Part shown: one piece after another, positions 1 to 12,500 of the stretch | How the letters are laid out: every line of letters begins with the position of its first letter | Numbering within the stretch: position 1 is the stretch's first letter | From: Fragum whitleyi | Taxonomy: Eukaryota > Mollusca > Bivalvia > Cardiida > Cardiidae | Assembly: GCA_948146395.1 (NCBI GenBank) | Contig: OX411552.1 | Span: 2,665,501-2,729,500 of the forward strand | Length of the DNA: 64,000 nt | Direction of reading: 5' to 3' | The notes under the pieces: generated by a model | The model's input: only the letters and a program-made list of their open reading frames with translations | The model's database searches: none | Told to the model about the DNA's origin: nothing | Made by a program: the position numbers and the translations under genes

Positions 1-1097
1 ATCTTCATTTTGAATAGGGTAGCTTAAAATTTGTATTAAACATTAAAAAATATCGCTCTTTGTCATGTCCTGTGATTTTATTATAATGTTAATATGATAT
101 TGATCAACGTGAAATTATGACATGACAAATTATCTGTCCAAGTCAAGTATAGTCTTGTGTACATTTCTGCTGTATAATGTCATGTTTTAGCCTGAACATT
201 GACGATTAATCATTCAAAATGATGCAAATTAATTGGTAATCCAAACCAGGTTAATCTCGCATTTCAACTTTCAGGTATAAAGTTATCCCCATAAAAAATA
301 TGAAATAATGTCCTCTGATTGGCTGTATCGTGTCGTATGTTATCCATTGTCATGTTGATCCAGGAATATTCCTGCTTTGGCAGGAGGCATGGACAAAGAT
401 CAGCCTACACATGTGCAGTCAGATCTTTGTCTATACAACCTGATTTTAATTTTCATACCAGAAAAGTTTCAAAGTTGTATTTTCAAAGTCAAATGCTGAC
501 TTACAATTATAACAAACAGAGCTTTCAGTACTTTATTTTATATAATTTTGCCAATGTTTTTTTTATCAGCCTGACAAGGGGTTGAGGGCAAAATGACAGA
601 TAACCCCTCCTCATGCTTCTCACAGTTTGTCTCCAATGATAACAGCAGACAGCATAGACTAAGACTAGCCTGCACAGACATGCAGTCTGAGCTTAGCCAA
701 CACAGCCCTGCATTATACTTAACCCTTGCCATGCTAAGCCTGGAATATTCCTGCTTTTGCAGGAAGTATAAAAAAAGATTGACCTGCATATGCTATGGCA
801 TATGTAATTTACCAAGATCTTGACCTATTTTGAGTATTACTTCTACTTGGGTCAAATTACAGAAAACCATATCATTATCAATGGACAAACAATTGGTTTT
901 CTTCATGTTTGGATATTTTGTTTTGAAAAAATTGAAACCTCTAGAAGTTTGTCCTAGAGACCACTCACAGTTCTGAAATATATATATTTGAGTTTGAATT
1001 GCTGTGACTTTGAAAGGATTGTTGTATACAATAACACTCAGGCCATAAATCAGAAGCAATAAGCCATGTTTTTCTGGAGTGCCAATCTAGCTCACTC
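1..1097. other. Non-coding AT-rich DNA (tsh intron or upstream region)
   Basis: No coding signal. Around 355-440 and 596-800 are copies of a short dispersed repeat with the motif AATATTCCTGC..GCAGGA followed by inverted segments such as GCCTGCACA..TGTGCAGTC. Related copies occur near 16372-16445 and 51728-51835. Confidence 0.5.
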
Positions 1098-1356
1098 AAT
1101 TTATGGTTTATATCCACTGATTGATAAAGTTTTATGGCAATTATGATGACTCATTTATTACAGTGATTGTTTGTCATCAAAAAGTAATCAAGATTTGTTT
1201 TTAGCTCCTCTGGACATCCAGGCTTTGTGATAGATTTTGTCAGGATTTATGGTTTATAACCACTGATTGATAAAGTTTTATGGCAATTATGATGACTTAT
1301 TTATAACAGTGATCGTTTGTCATCAAAAGGTAATCAAGATTTGTTTTTTAGCTCAC
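1098..1356. repeat. Direct repeat of about 110 bp (two copies, offset about 142 bp)
   Basis: The stretch from ATTTATGGTTTATA to CAAGATTTGTTTTTAGCTC occurs at about 1098-1211 and again at about 1240-1356 with few differences. Between the copies is a short fragment resembling the reverse end of the HINE elements (TAGCTCCTCTGG). Confidence 0.7.
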
Positions 1357-1776
1357 CTGGCTTTTGTCATGGCTTTGTGTCAGGTGGTTTGTGTCAGGTG
1401 GTTTGTGCATCTGTGCATGTGCCCAAAAACTTGCACATGAAAAAATCTTCTCAGAAACTACTGGATTAATTTCAACAAAATATCACACAATAATTGGATA
1501 ATCCACTATCAGAATTGTTCAAGAAATTTTAATCAGACAGAATATGAACATGGCTTTCATTTTGGCAGGAATGATCCTTCAGTGACCCTTTATTAGACTG
1601 CAGAAAGATTATTTTAATTGAATTACAATCATTCCTTTTATAGACAGGAGTCATTTCTTTTTTGTTAAGGATAATGATAGTGTAATTTTGAAGATTTCTT
1701 TTATTTTTTCGAAAACTTTTTCAATTATCAGTAGATTCAGGCCTGAAGAGCAAGTCTGGTACTCGAGTCCCTCTAA
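1348..1776 (-). mobile_element. HINE/pearl-like element, reverse orientation, degenerate
   Basis: Begins TTAGCTCACCTGG (reverse of the 3' end of family F1) and ends in GGCCTGAAGAGC..CTCTAA (reverse of a 5' end). The interior resembles the F2 core (TTCTCAGAAACTACTGGATTAA). No coding capacity. Confidence 0.55.
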
Positions 1777-3029
1777 TTCAAAATACTTTTTTGATCTAAA
1801 CTTTTATCCAGAATGCAATAGAACATTAACCATTTCCAAATAAGTTATATGAAATCATTCAATACTTAGATACCATATTCTTAAAGAATTTTTTTGGTTA
1901 ATGTTATATCATAGGGGTTTGATCACAATTGTATGTGATATCGTGATCTCTTGATAGTGTCTGTAATCAACAGTGTCAGGTTTTGGCAGATTTATGAGTG
2001 CCTCACATTTCTTGATGAATCTAGACTCCATTGTTATCATGGCCATATTTATAAGCTAGAAAAGTAGATAATTTTTACATTAGAACACCTTGACCCCAAA
2101 ATAATGGAACATTAATGTAATTTTAAAGAAAATGTAAAATGAAAATGAAATTATATTCTATCTTTAAAAATTATTAGTAACATTTTCAAAGGTTTCCCAA
2201 GTGCACCATATAGAAAGCCAGGGCCGGGCATACATAATATCGATGGCTCAGTACAAAACAGTTGTAACTGCCTATAACCATATGAGCACTTACAACTGTG
2301 TCACCCTCAGCCACAAAATACATAAAAATTTGTATTAAGCAACCAACAATTGGAAGACAAAAAAGAGATCTCAAAGGAACTGGTTGCTTAACGCAACATT
2401 TTGTTGACAAATTAGAAATAAAATTTTCATGGAATATGTATATTATTGCAAAATTCTCAATAATTGTATACTGTTAGAACTCATTAGAATAATCACATTG
2501 AGAGGATTCTTGTGATTTCAAACAACATTTAAGATTCATTTATAATTATTTTCATATCAGGTATATATACTTTTCAGATATTTAGATTTAAAGAAGAGGA
2601 TTTTGAAAACGGTCCCTTAATAAATATGGTCGCTTAGTACATGTATATGTGTTCAACTAAGCAAAATTGACTTTATAACTATATAACTGTGATCAAAAGA
2701 AAATGAACAAAAAGATTAAAAACAATACAAACAAACAAAAAAAATAATTCCAAACAGGTCTCACCATTTAAAAAAAGATAAGTCCAAAGACAGATTGCTA
2801 TAATTACATAATGTTGTGCCCGTAAAATGTCAAGAAGTTGTGTGTTGTAACCTTGAAATCAAGGTGATTTTCTATTTAGTTCTATTTTCAGTTAATAACA
2901 TTATGTCATAATGTTAATTCTCAAACAGAAAAAAATTGAAAGCCAGCTTGTATACTTGCCTTGGCTTACATAATTACATGTTTAAAGGTATAACATCTCT
3001 ATCATTCATTGAAGACTTTAGTCTATGTT
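1777..3029. other. Non-coding AT-rich DNA
   Basis: No coding or RNA-gene signal apart from the palindrome at 2244-2313. Confidence 0.5.
2244..2313. repeat. About 70-bp palindromic hairpin element, copy 1
   Basis: Arms TGGCTCAGTACAAAACAGTT... and ...AACTGTGTCACCCTCAGCCA with a short central loop. Degenerate member of the GGCTCAG palindrome family. Confidence 0.7.
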
Positions 3030-3039
3030 TAGGATAGAA

Positions 3040-3400
3040 AACGAGTGCAGTGGTATATGGGAAATAGACACAAGCGGCAGTGAGTGTCTATTTCCCATAT
3101 ACTGCGGCACAAGATTTTCTATCTGACTAAGACCACACTTTTCTAACACTGTCAGTATTTTTTACCCGAACCTCTAAACAATGAAAAGAAGAGTAAAGGT
3201 TGCTGTGATATGACTGTAATTTGGTGTCAATACCTTGAAACAACTTATCAATCTATTGCCATCTCTTATTGCAGATTTTTGCGGCGATATTAAGTCTTAT
3301 GGGAAAAGGGCTCGTATAAATTGCTTGTCACCTTTTTGACCTAACTCGGCAAAAACCCCTGTCGAGATTCATGTGCGCAACACTTCCATCATATATCTGT
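3040..3400. repeat. Dispersed repeat with internal hairpin
   Basis: A hairpin (GGTATATGGGAAATAGACAC...GTGTCTATTTCCCATATAC) leads into about 290 bp starting AAGATTTTCTATCTGACT. A diverged copy of the latter lies at 22487-22795, so this is a repeat and not unique sequence. Confidence 0.65.
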
Positions 3401-4497
3401 AAATATAATGCTCAGAGTTGTATCTGTGATATATACTTTTGAAATACTGTTCTCTGATTGGCCAATTCGCTTCAAGCGTTGTCCAACTGATACTAATTAC
3501 CTAAACTTTCAGATGATAGCATGTTGTATAAGTGAAACTATTGATGCAAACAAATCATGTGGTATGAGAATGGCAGATATAAATGACTAAAGCTAATGTT
3601 TGACAGTAGGTTGAGTTACAAATCATCAGATGGTTTCTTGTTTAACTTTTGATATTTGCTTTCTATGGCATATCCAAATCGGGTTACATTGCAATGTTGT
3701 CAGTATGTTGTCTATTAGTGATCTAAAGTAAGCTCAGATTATATTATTTATGTAAGCCTCCAGTCTGAGGAATGGTCAAAATCTATGATATATTTGTAAA
3801 TTTAAATTGAAAGAATTTTTTATCAAGACAATAATTATTTACATCACGAAAAATTATCCCCTTTGGAGATCAGTCTTGTCACAGAAGAGCCTTGGTAGAA
3901 TTGTTAGAAAATGTTCATATTACCATTTTGAGTGATCAGAAATAATCTTAAATAAATACATAAAAGGGGTTAGAATAAGACGGACTTCCAGAAAGGGTAT
4001 AATAAAGTTATAATACAGACCCTTCACACGAAAAGGGACCATCTGGGAATTCTGTAAAATAGATATTTGAAAAAGAGATTGATTTTATTACATGTTGAAC
4101 AGATGTTCAATTTCAGAAATTCTCTCTCCTGAAGGTAGATTGATCATTCTAGATTCAGAAAATTATTTAAATGAGAAGAGTTCGACTCAGGTCAGTTTGC
4201 GCAGTCTGCACAGACTGACTAGGGTAGATACTTTAAGCTTTTCCCAGATGGTCCTAGTTTTGCGTGACTCAGATCACATATGTAAAGCTGGTGTATGACA
4301 TTTCCATTCAAAATCCATCAATTTCTCCCTGAGATAAGGTTTCATAATAAACGATATCAAATATCGTGACAATGAAATATCTGCAAACAGTGAGTAGGGA
4401 CATCTAATCAATTAATATGACCTGTTATCATAAACTTTAAAAATCATCAATTTTCTTTGTAATTGTAGATATATTGATTTAGAGGTATAATGATTCA
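3401..4497. other. Non-coding DNA
   Basis: Nothing recognised; AT-rich, only short spurious open frames. Confidence 0.45.
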
Positions 4498-4569
4498 ATG
4501 GCTCAGCTTGAAACAGTTGTAACTGCCTATTCATTTATAAGCAGTTACAACTGTTTCGCGCTGAGCCAT
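4498..4569. repeat. About 70-bp palindromic hairpin element, copy 2
   Basis: ATGGCTCAGCTTGAAACAGT.. pairs with ..ACTGTTTCGCGCTGAGCCAT; arms of about 33 bp, loop about 6 bp, three mismatches. Confidence 0.8.
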
Positions 4570-4689
4570 CGTATTGAAATTAAAAGCAAAGCTTTGGACT
4601 AAATGATATTTTAATTAAAGGGGAATAACTTTTGAAATCTAAGTTTAAGGGTAATTTGTATAGAAAATCACTTGTAGTATAAAATATTG

Positions 4690-4760
4690 ATGGCTCAGCG
4701 CAAAGCAGATGTAACTGCCTATAAACATATAGGCAGTTACAACTGTTTCACGCTGAGCAT
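4690..4760. repeat. About 70-bp palindromic hairpin element, copy 3
   Basis: ATGGCTCAGCGCAAAGCAGA.. pairs with ..ACTGTTTCACGCTGAGCAT; same family as copy 2, which lies only about 120 bp away. Confidence 0.8.
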
Positions 4761-4906
4761 TTAATTATATACAGATAGGTATTAGTATTCAAAGAATTTT
4801 CTTACCTTATGTATTTATGTTGTGTATTTCATGAAATGTTTCATGAAAAATTAACCCAAATTGAATTTGGGAAATGATTAGGAGTTATGCTATAGATGGA
4901 CTATCC

Positions 4907-6104
4907 TTAACCCTTTGCTGTTTAATCTCTGCTTTTTACGTGCCTGTGATTTTATGATTGAGAAAACATTGTGAAAACAGAAGAAATTGCTTCTGACAAG
5001 CAATTTCTTCTTTTTCCACACTACATGTATTTTCTACCCTACAGAATGGTTATTATGCCCCCGTATCGAAAGATCGGGGGCATATTGTTTTACCGTTGTC
5101 CGTCTGTCCGTCTGTCCTTCTGTCTGTCCGTCCGTCTGTCTGTCTGTCTGTCTGCAAAAGTTAACCAAAAAACTTAACATTGCCAATATCTTCAAGCCTA
5201 TTCAAGATACATGGCTCATATTTGGCATGATGATAGATCTCAATGATCCGCATCTGCTGATATCAAAGATAAGGTCATGTGACAAGGTCAAGGTCATGTG
5301 GAAAGGTCAAATAACTCAAAAAGTTAACCAAAAAACTTAACATTGCCAATATCTTCAAGCCTATTCAAGATACAAGGCTCATATTTGGCATAATGATAGA
5401 TCTCAATGATCCGCATCTGCTGATACCAAAGTCAAGGTCATGTGACAAGGTCAAGTTCATCTGTCAAGGTCAAATAACTCAAAAAGTTAACCAAAAAACT
5501 TAACATTGCCAATATCTTCAAGCCTATTCAAGATACAAGGCTCATATTTGGCATGATGATAGATCTCAATGATCCGCATCTGCTGATACCAAAGTCAAGG
5601 TCATGTGACAAGGTCAAGGTCATCTGTCAAGGTCAAATAACTCAAAAAGCTAACCAAAAAACTTAACATTGCCAATATCTTTAAGCCTATTCAAGATACA
5701 AGGCTCATAATTGGCATAATGATAGATCTCAATGATCCGTATCTGCTGATACCAAAGTCAAGGTCATGTGACAAGGTCAAGGTCATCTGTCAAGGTCAAA
5801 TAACTCAAAAAGTTAACCAAAAAACTTAACATTTCTAATATCTTCAAGCCTATTCAAGATAAAAGGCTCATATTTGGGATGATGATAGATCTCAATGATC
5901 CGCATCCCATGGTACCAAAGTCAAGGTCATGTGACAAGGTCAAGGTCATCTGTCAAGGTCTAACTTTGAAAAAAATGCTGTTATGGGGGCATTAGTGTTT
6001 CACAAACACATCTTGTTTTTCAAATTAAATCCATTTTAAATTTTCGTCTGCAAAACCTTTGAATTTGGACAGGTCTAAAATTTTGTAAAACAGGAAAGGG
6101 TTAA
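4907..6104. mobile_element. TTAA-flanked (piggyBac-type) MITE, interrupted by an F3 element
   Basis: TTAA flanks terminal inverted repeats CCCTTTGCTGTTT and AAACAGGAAAGGG. Inside is a hairpin GAAGAAATTGCTT..AAGCAATTTCTTC. A second, uninterrupted copy in the opposite orientation is at about 37246-37472, so the element is about 230 bp and this copy carries a 963-bp insertion at 5053-6015. Confidence 0.8.
5053..6015 (-). mobile_element. HINE/pearl-like element, family F3, complete, reverse orientation
   Basis: Read on the - strand it starts CAAGATGTGTTTGTGAAACA (5' hairpin GTGTTT/AAACAC), has subterminal repeat ATGCCCCC, about five tandem core units of 163 bp, an ACGG/ACAG-type microsatellite (about 5096-5155) and a 3' hairpin GCCCCCG/CGGGGGC ending CATAA. 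The ends are fixed by comparison with the empty MITE at 37.3 kb. No coding capacity. Confidence 0.85.
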
Positions 6105-6392
6105 TCACCCTTTCTCCTTGGTAAAAGGAACCATAGACTTGTGTATACAGATGCATTTTAACCTTTTCCCAAATAATCCTACTTTTTGACCCTCCTTGAA
6201 TGAAAACCTATGGAATTCATTGCTGAGACTGAATTTCTGCATTTCTCACTATCTCTGTTTTTCCCAAATATTAAGATTTTTACAATTTCATTGAAAAGTG
6301 TCTTCTGCATCTGTTTTGAATGCGGACCAGACTAAAACTTTTATGTCTGATAGTGATCTAAAGTAAGCTCAGTAAGCTTTTAGGTTTGTCGT
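6105..6392. other. Non-coding DNA
   Basis: Resembles a degenerate member of the TTAACCNTTTCCC repeat class, too diverged to delimit. Confidence 0.35.
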
Positions 6393-6558
6393 TTAAGGTA
6401 GTTGACCAATAATAGTTCTGCAACATTTTGGAATGCATGATCTGCCACAATTTTGACCAAGGTTTCCTAATGAAATTCATTAGGAAACCTTGGTTAACAT
6501 TGAAAAAGTTCATTACTTTCTGGGATGTTGCGGAACTATTTTGGGCCCACTGCTTTAA
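6393..6558. mobile_element. Fold-back MITE, copy 1
   Basis: Ends TTAAGGTAGT and CCCACTGCTTTAA; the centre is a perfect fold-back around AATGAAATTCATT with arms AAGGTTTCCTAA/TTAGGAAACCTT. A paralogue is at 19211-19371. Confidence 0.75.
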
Positions 6559-6617
6559 ATATACTGTAGATATTTAGTTGGAAGTTATCATGAAGAATGA
6601 TAAACAGTGGTTTCGAG

Positions 6618-6685
6618 GGATTAGCGCAACACTATCGTAAGTGCCTATAAATATATAGGCACTTACGATAGTGTTGCACTGAGCC
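6618..6685. repeat. About 70-bp palindromic hairpin element, copy 4 (variant B)
   Basis: Arms GCGCAACACTATCGTAAGTG and CACTTACGATAGTGTTGCAC; almost perfect pairing but with a different arm sequence from copies 2 and 3. Confidence 0.8.
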
Positions 6686-7127
6686 TTGGTTTGCAGTATG
6701 CTTGAAAGGTGTGTCACTGTAAAGTATACAAAATAAAAAATATAAATAAAAGAGAGAGATTTGAATGAAGTTAAAACCATTCTAATACAATAAATCAGAG
6801 AGTATAACCTAAACAAGATTTTCTGGAGTACAAATTTCCCCATATATATTGTTAATGGTGACACTATAGCCTTTCTTAGCCTTGTTTATGGAGCAGGGAT
6901 TAGCAGTAATTAAGAAAACTTGAGTGATTTTTGACTTGCAGATAGCTTTCTTTCTCTTAGAAAAAGTTTAAGGGATAGGAATCTGAAAGAACATTTTATT
7001 CATTTGTAGATATGATGGGGTTTATGATATAGAATATATGGAATGTGGTCATGCTATTCCAAATTTATTAAATGAGTCATCTAAAAACTGATAAAAACAA
7101 AGCTTTGCAGAGTTTTTATTTGTTTTT

Positions 7128-8803
7128 TAGCTCCACTGGCCGAAAGGCCAGCGGGCTATTGTCATGGCGTGGTGTCCGTCGTCCGTGCGTCCGTGCGTGC
7201 GTCCGTGCGTCCGTGCGTCAGTCCGTCCGTCCGTAAACTTTTACTTTAAAAATCTTCTCCTCAGAAACTACTAGATGGATTTCAATCAAATTTCACAGGA
7301 ATGTTTTTTGGGTGACCATTTATCAGATTCCTTCAAAGAATTCTAATCGGTTGAAAATCATGGCTGTAGTGGGCGTGGCTAATTTCCATATATGGTAATA
7401 TGTCAGTTTTCTCAGATTCTAATTGATGGATACCAATTAAATTTTACATGAATGATCCTTGAGTGACCCTTTATCAGTCCACCAAAGATTTTTGTGATCG
7501 GATGGAAAATATGTATTTTATGGGCGGAGGTCATTTCTCTATATGTTATATAGTGTAAACTTTGAAAATTAATTTCTCAGAATGTAATAGATGGATATCA
7601 ACAAAATTTCACTTGAATGTTCCTTGAGTGACCCTTTATCAGTCTACCAAAAATTATTGTGATCAGATGAAAAATGTGTATTTTATGGGCGGAGGTCATT
7701 TCTCTATATGTTATATAGTAGAAACTTTTAAAATCATTTTCTCAGAACCTAATCAATGGATAACAACCAAAATTCATTTGAATGTTTCTTTAATGATCCT
7801 TTACAAGTCTGTAAATCTATATTGTTATCAGATGAAAAATAAGTGTTTTATGGGCGGAGGTCATTTCTCTATATGTTACATGAAAACTTTGAAAATCATT
7901 TTCTCAGAATCTAACTTATGGATATCTACCGAATTTCACTGGAATGATTCTTTAGTGATACTTTATCAGTCTGCAAAAAATTATTGTGATCAGATGCAAA
8001 ATATGTGTTTTAATGTCAGAGTTCATTTCTTTTGATATGTTGTATGGTCTAACGAATACCCAAAATTGGGCAAAACAAATTTTTTTCGAAGTTCAAACAG
8101 ATGGATTTCAACCAAATATCATAGGAATTTTATTTCTGTGAAGTTGTATCAGGCTGCAAAAATATTTGATTAGATGAACAGCATGCTCTATATTGGCAGA
8201 GGACATTTCAACATATAAAGAGAAAATTTGACCACCCTTTTGGTATCACCTAAATGATGATTTTTTTTTGACTCGATAAATTAAATGGGTGTAAAGATTG
8301 TAGGTTAGATGGAACATAAGCTTTGTTAGAATCCAAATGTGTAGAAACATTAGGTGAAATAGGGAGCCTGATTTACCCCCCCTTAAGAATTGGTCAGTTT
8401 AATTGAATGAAGGGTGACTCAGCACAAAGAGGTCAGAGTGGGGAAGAAAAAGCTCAGTTGACTGCACTCTAAGGCATTGGGCTGAATGAAAATATTGGAT
8501 TTAATATTTTACTTCTTACTATCATTAGATAGAATTTTGTTTTGGTGACAAACAATTATTGTGAAGTAACACCCTTATAATGGTGTTTAATGAAAAGCTG
8601 AAAGATCTACAATCAAAATTTTTTGGACAAAATACCAGTATATTATGCAGTAACATTCTGTTAGTATTGAAATTTTCATTTTTGGATTTCAAACAAATTT
8701 CACTGGAATGATCCTTTTTTTAACAGCCTTATCGTCCTCTAATAATCATTATCAGGGTATTCAGGCCTGTGGAGCGAATCAGGCGCTCAAGCGCCTCTAG
8801 TTT
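7128..8803 (-). mobile_element. HINE/pearl-like element, family F2, reverse orientation
   Basis: Begins TTAGCTCCACTGGCCGAAAGGCCAG in pieces: 3' hairpin CTGGCC/GGCCAG and subterminal repeat. A GTCCGTGCGTCC microsatellite (7165-7235) follows, then core units of about 165 bp (GGGCGGAGGTCATTTCTC at 7521, 7686 and 7851), and the reverse of the 5' end at about 8757-8803 with hairpin AGGCGCT/AGCGCCT. The distal part is degenerate. Confidence 0.75.
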
Positions 8804-9542
8804 AGACGACACTGTTAGCTAAATACATTTGGTATCTTATGAGCACAAATTAATATTCTATTTATGATATATGCTACAAACTTATGGGATAAATTTTCAA
8901 ATATTCTGAAATTCACCCAAAAAAAAAAAATGTTTTGTGTTTCTTATTATACAGTTTTAAAATGACATCACATTCATTATGATGTGATTTTTGTGATGAC
9001 AAAATAGCCTTTTTATACACTCTTGGCTCATTTGCATAGTTGTTACACTAGTATAATAACACCCTGTGTTATCAAAAATATTCAACGGTGTGATATCACT
9101 CTGGCAAAGTAGGTCACGTAACAATTTTTTTCTGTATTTATAAATCATAAAAATCCAAACACTGCTTTTGACTGCTGCATCTTTCTCTCTGTCAGTTCAT
9201 CAATTTCCTGGGTGAAAAAAGAAATCATCTTTCGTATTGCATGGCTGAAACTTGAACTTAGAGTGTATCAGTGATTTTTTCCGGATTAGTAGCTCGTCTT
9301 TTCCTGAAAAAAAAAAAATAATAATAATAAAAATACTGAAACACTCTATGGTCAAGAATCAGCCACATAGTACATTAGATAGAAAGGTCTTTTTATATTC
9401 AGAAAATGTAAAAAAAGAAACCCAAAAATATATTATCCAATTTGGTCTGTGCATTTAGATCAATACTTTTTACACATCTCAGAAGGCCCTTCCTAGTCTG
9501 GACTGTGCCAAATAAACATGATTTTCCTTTTTCTATTTTCAG
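8804..9542. other. Intron sequence before the tsh exon
   Basis: No repeat or coding unit recognised. It ends in the acceptor tract TTTTCCTTTTTCTATTTTCAG at 9522-9542. Confidence 0.5.
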
Positions 9543-12500
9543 CAAATGGTGAAGATGAAGATGAAGACGACAAAGATGGCAGAAAAAAGACAGAAATGCC
9601 TGTAGACAATCCAGAGGGTTGTCATAGTAACAGCAGTAACCATAGCGACAGTGCCAGTGACACAAGTGATCAGGACAATGTAGATATTGATGTAGTAACT
9701 GCAAATCCAGAGGACATAATAAAAAGTGATCAGTTAGAGCCTGGTGTTGGTGATACAAACAATCATAGATTGAAAAGTAGAATACCAGAAGAAAAAATGA
9801 CAGTAGATTTGGATAACAACAGCAAGAAACTCCATAATGGCGACATTGGAGATGAGCCAAAAGACTTAAATGGGGATGACTTCAGTGAAGAGAAAGAAAA
9901 TAAAGATGAAGGAAATAGACCAGAAAAAGAACAAAGTGACTCAGATGGTGAAATAGAAATCAAGAAGGAGTTCCATGATCCAGTAGAAATAAAAATTCCA
10001 AAAATTAAATCCAACAAATCATTTGACTTGGACTTGGTAGAGCAAAAAAATGAAAAGGAAGACAAATCAAGATCAGAAACTCCCCCACTTCAGAAATTAA
10101 TGAGACAAGAGTTTTCTCCCCTAAAATCAGGATATTCAATGTCACCATCACCTCCAAAGAGAATGAAAGAAATTCCATCTCTGAAAGAAGGGTACATGTC
10201 AAAGTTGGCCTCAGTCATTGTTCCAAGTACAACTATCCCTCTGAGGACAGCTTCTCACCCAAAACAGTTACTCTCTCATTCAATTGCTAATCTAAGAACT
10301 TCAAGTCAAAAACCTTTTTCATATGCCAAACCTCTCCATTCATCTCTACCATTATCATCATCTAGACCATATCCTGTGTCCAAATCAGTTTCAATGTACC
10401 AGAATCAAAATGGTGATCAGCCGCTTGATTTGTCGAAGAAGTCAAAGGAGGATGATAAAGAAAAATTCGGAAATACTCACGAATCAAGGCAACAATCACC
10501 AAATAGATCTGTGTTTGAGAATGGTATATCTTCTACAAGTTTACAAAGTCTTGAACAGAAGTTTGGTGGTGATTTTCATTTACGTGGACTCAGAAAGCCA
10601 ACAAATTACTTGATGTATGGTCCAGAAATCCCAGCATTACATCATGCTCTTCTACACTCGGCAGCTCTGCCTCTACCATATCATCCATTCCCTATCTCTA
10701 ATGGTTTACTCAAACTAAAACCTGAACATAATTCTACAAATATCAGACATCGAAATTCCACACCATCACCCATAAAGAGTAAAAGTGAGGAAGTCAGATT
10801 AATAAAGAAAGAGGAGAGTTCTGGTGAGAAATCCATAAAACGTGAAAAATGTGATCGACTTGAACCAGAGTCAAACTCATTAACACATTCGACTCCTGTA
10901 GAGGAGAGACAAGGTGAAAAATACACGAATCATCTTTGTATGTGTGGTAAATCATTTGATGGGTTGTATTCATTAAGTCTTCATCTCCAAGAAACTGGGC
11001 ATTTACCTGCCAGAAATAAATCTGTCAGCTTACTTGAATATCCAAAACTTGTGCGTGGACAGGATATGTGGCTAAATCAGGAATCAGAACAAACAAGGAG
11101 AATATTACGTTGTATACAGTGTGGTGAATCATTTAAAACTCTCCCAATGTTAACAGTGCATATGATGAAAACACAACATTACACAAAGATAGTGAGTGCA
11201 GAACACACACGAAGAACTCACAAGTGTTCTGCATATTGTGATAAGGAACAAGATAAGGAATGTGTATTCAAGTGTAAAGTATGTCAGGACACATTTTCTG
11301 ACATGGAAGGTCTAGCTAATCACATGATCATGTCAGGACATCACAAAAAACAACATCCTTCACAATCTAATGGTTCAAATGACATTCGACAAAAACGGAA
11401 AAGATACAGCTTTGAAGAAAACTTTAATCCTTTTGGCAACCCCACAGTAGCAGCATTATTAGACTATAAAAGAAAGCTTATACCAGGTAGAATCAGCCCT
11501 GAGGCCTACTTTGATCATGAAATAGAACCAAATGATAGTAGAATAAGCTGTGAGAATTGTGGTCGACGGATAGAAACAAAACTGTTTGTGGATCATGTTA
11601 GAGCATGTCTAGGACAGAAGCTATCTGAGGAGATTTTACACAGAGAACGATTGAGAAGGGACCGGTATGAACGAATGAGAGGAGACTTTGACTTTAAGGA
11701 TGATCATCTTCTAACATCTCCTCTCAAGAAAAGAAAGACTGAGTCACCATCATCCAATAGTGTTAAATCTGAATGTTCAAATAAAGAGGATATCTCAGAA
11801 AGTAAAACTATTGAAAAAGGTAATATCAAATCTAGTACAGAAGCATCTGAGGCAAAAGATGCTAATTGTATAAAGTCAGAAACAAACCATGAAGATGATA
11901 TTAAAACAAAGGACTTTCCTGTTGATAAAGAGATTAAGAAGGAAGCAGAGAGTAGTGACAATGAACAAATCCAAAATGATACATATGATTCTTTGAAAGA
12001 AATCCAAGCAAGAGTAGATAGTTTAAATTCTAGTCTTAATGATAGCCAGAGATCTGAGTTCAGTAAAAAGAAAGTTGAAAATGACAAGACTAAGGATAAG
12101 TTTGATAAAAAGTCAGGTGTTTTAGTTAAAAAGCTTGATATTATAGATCCAAATGCTTCAAATGAGGAGAGTGGAAGCAGTTCTGCATTATCTGCCATGG
12201 AATCATTCATTAAGAAAAGTTTCAGTAACAAATTTGACTATAAGAAAGGGAACATCATTATAAATCCAAATAGTAGTTTAGATGCCTCCATACACCCTCG
12301 TCCTTCATCCAGTGCAATGACCCCAGATAGCATAGACTATCTTAATCGCTATAGAAAACTCTACAGTTCATTTAATATACACAATGGTTTTGGCTTTGAT
12401 GTTATGGATAGCTTGAGATCTAGACACAAAGTATGGCGAGACAATGAAGACAGTGAGTTAAGAGAAGACAGTTTAAGTGTCAAAACAACTGTTGTCAAAG

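Noticed and set aside
5160..5965. Regular 163-bp repeats resembling a CRISPR or satellite array
   Set aside because: Units are near-identical end to end without short repeat/unique spacer structure; they are the tandem core of an F3 HINE.
7628..8035. 135-codon open frame with repeated YCDQMKN..FMGGGHFSICY
   Set aside because: Repeats arise from the 165-bp F2 core; the same peptide appears on other strands in other copies of the element, so not a gene.
9518..9542. ATG at 9518 as the tsh start codon
   Set aside because: It lies in a pyrimidine-rich intron end, encodes IFLFLFS, and a good AG acceptor follows at 9541-9542.
9399..9860. Open frame on the - strand opposite the start of the tsh exon
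   Set aside because: Antisense of the acidic GAT/GAA-rich coding region; biased codons on one strand open the other. Leu/His/Ser-rich with no domain.
11704..12231. 175-codon open frame on the - strand in tsh
   Set aside because: Shadow of Ser/Lys/Glu-rich tsh coding sequence; Leu/Ser-rich without homologous features.
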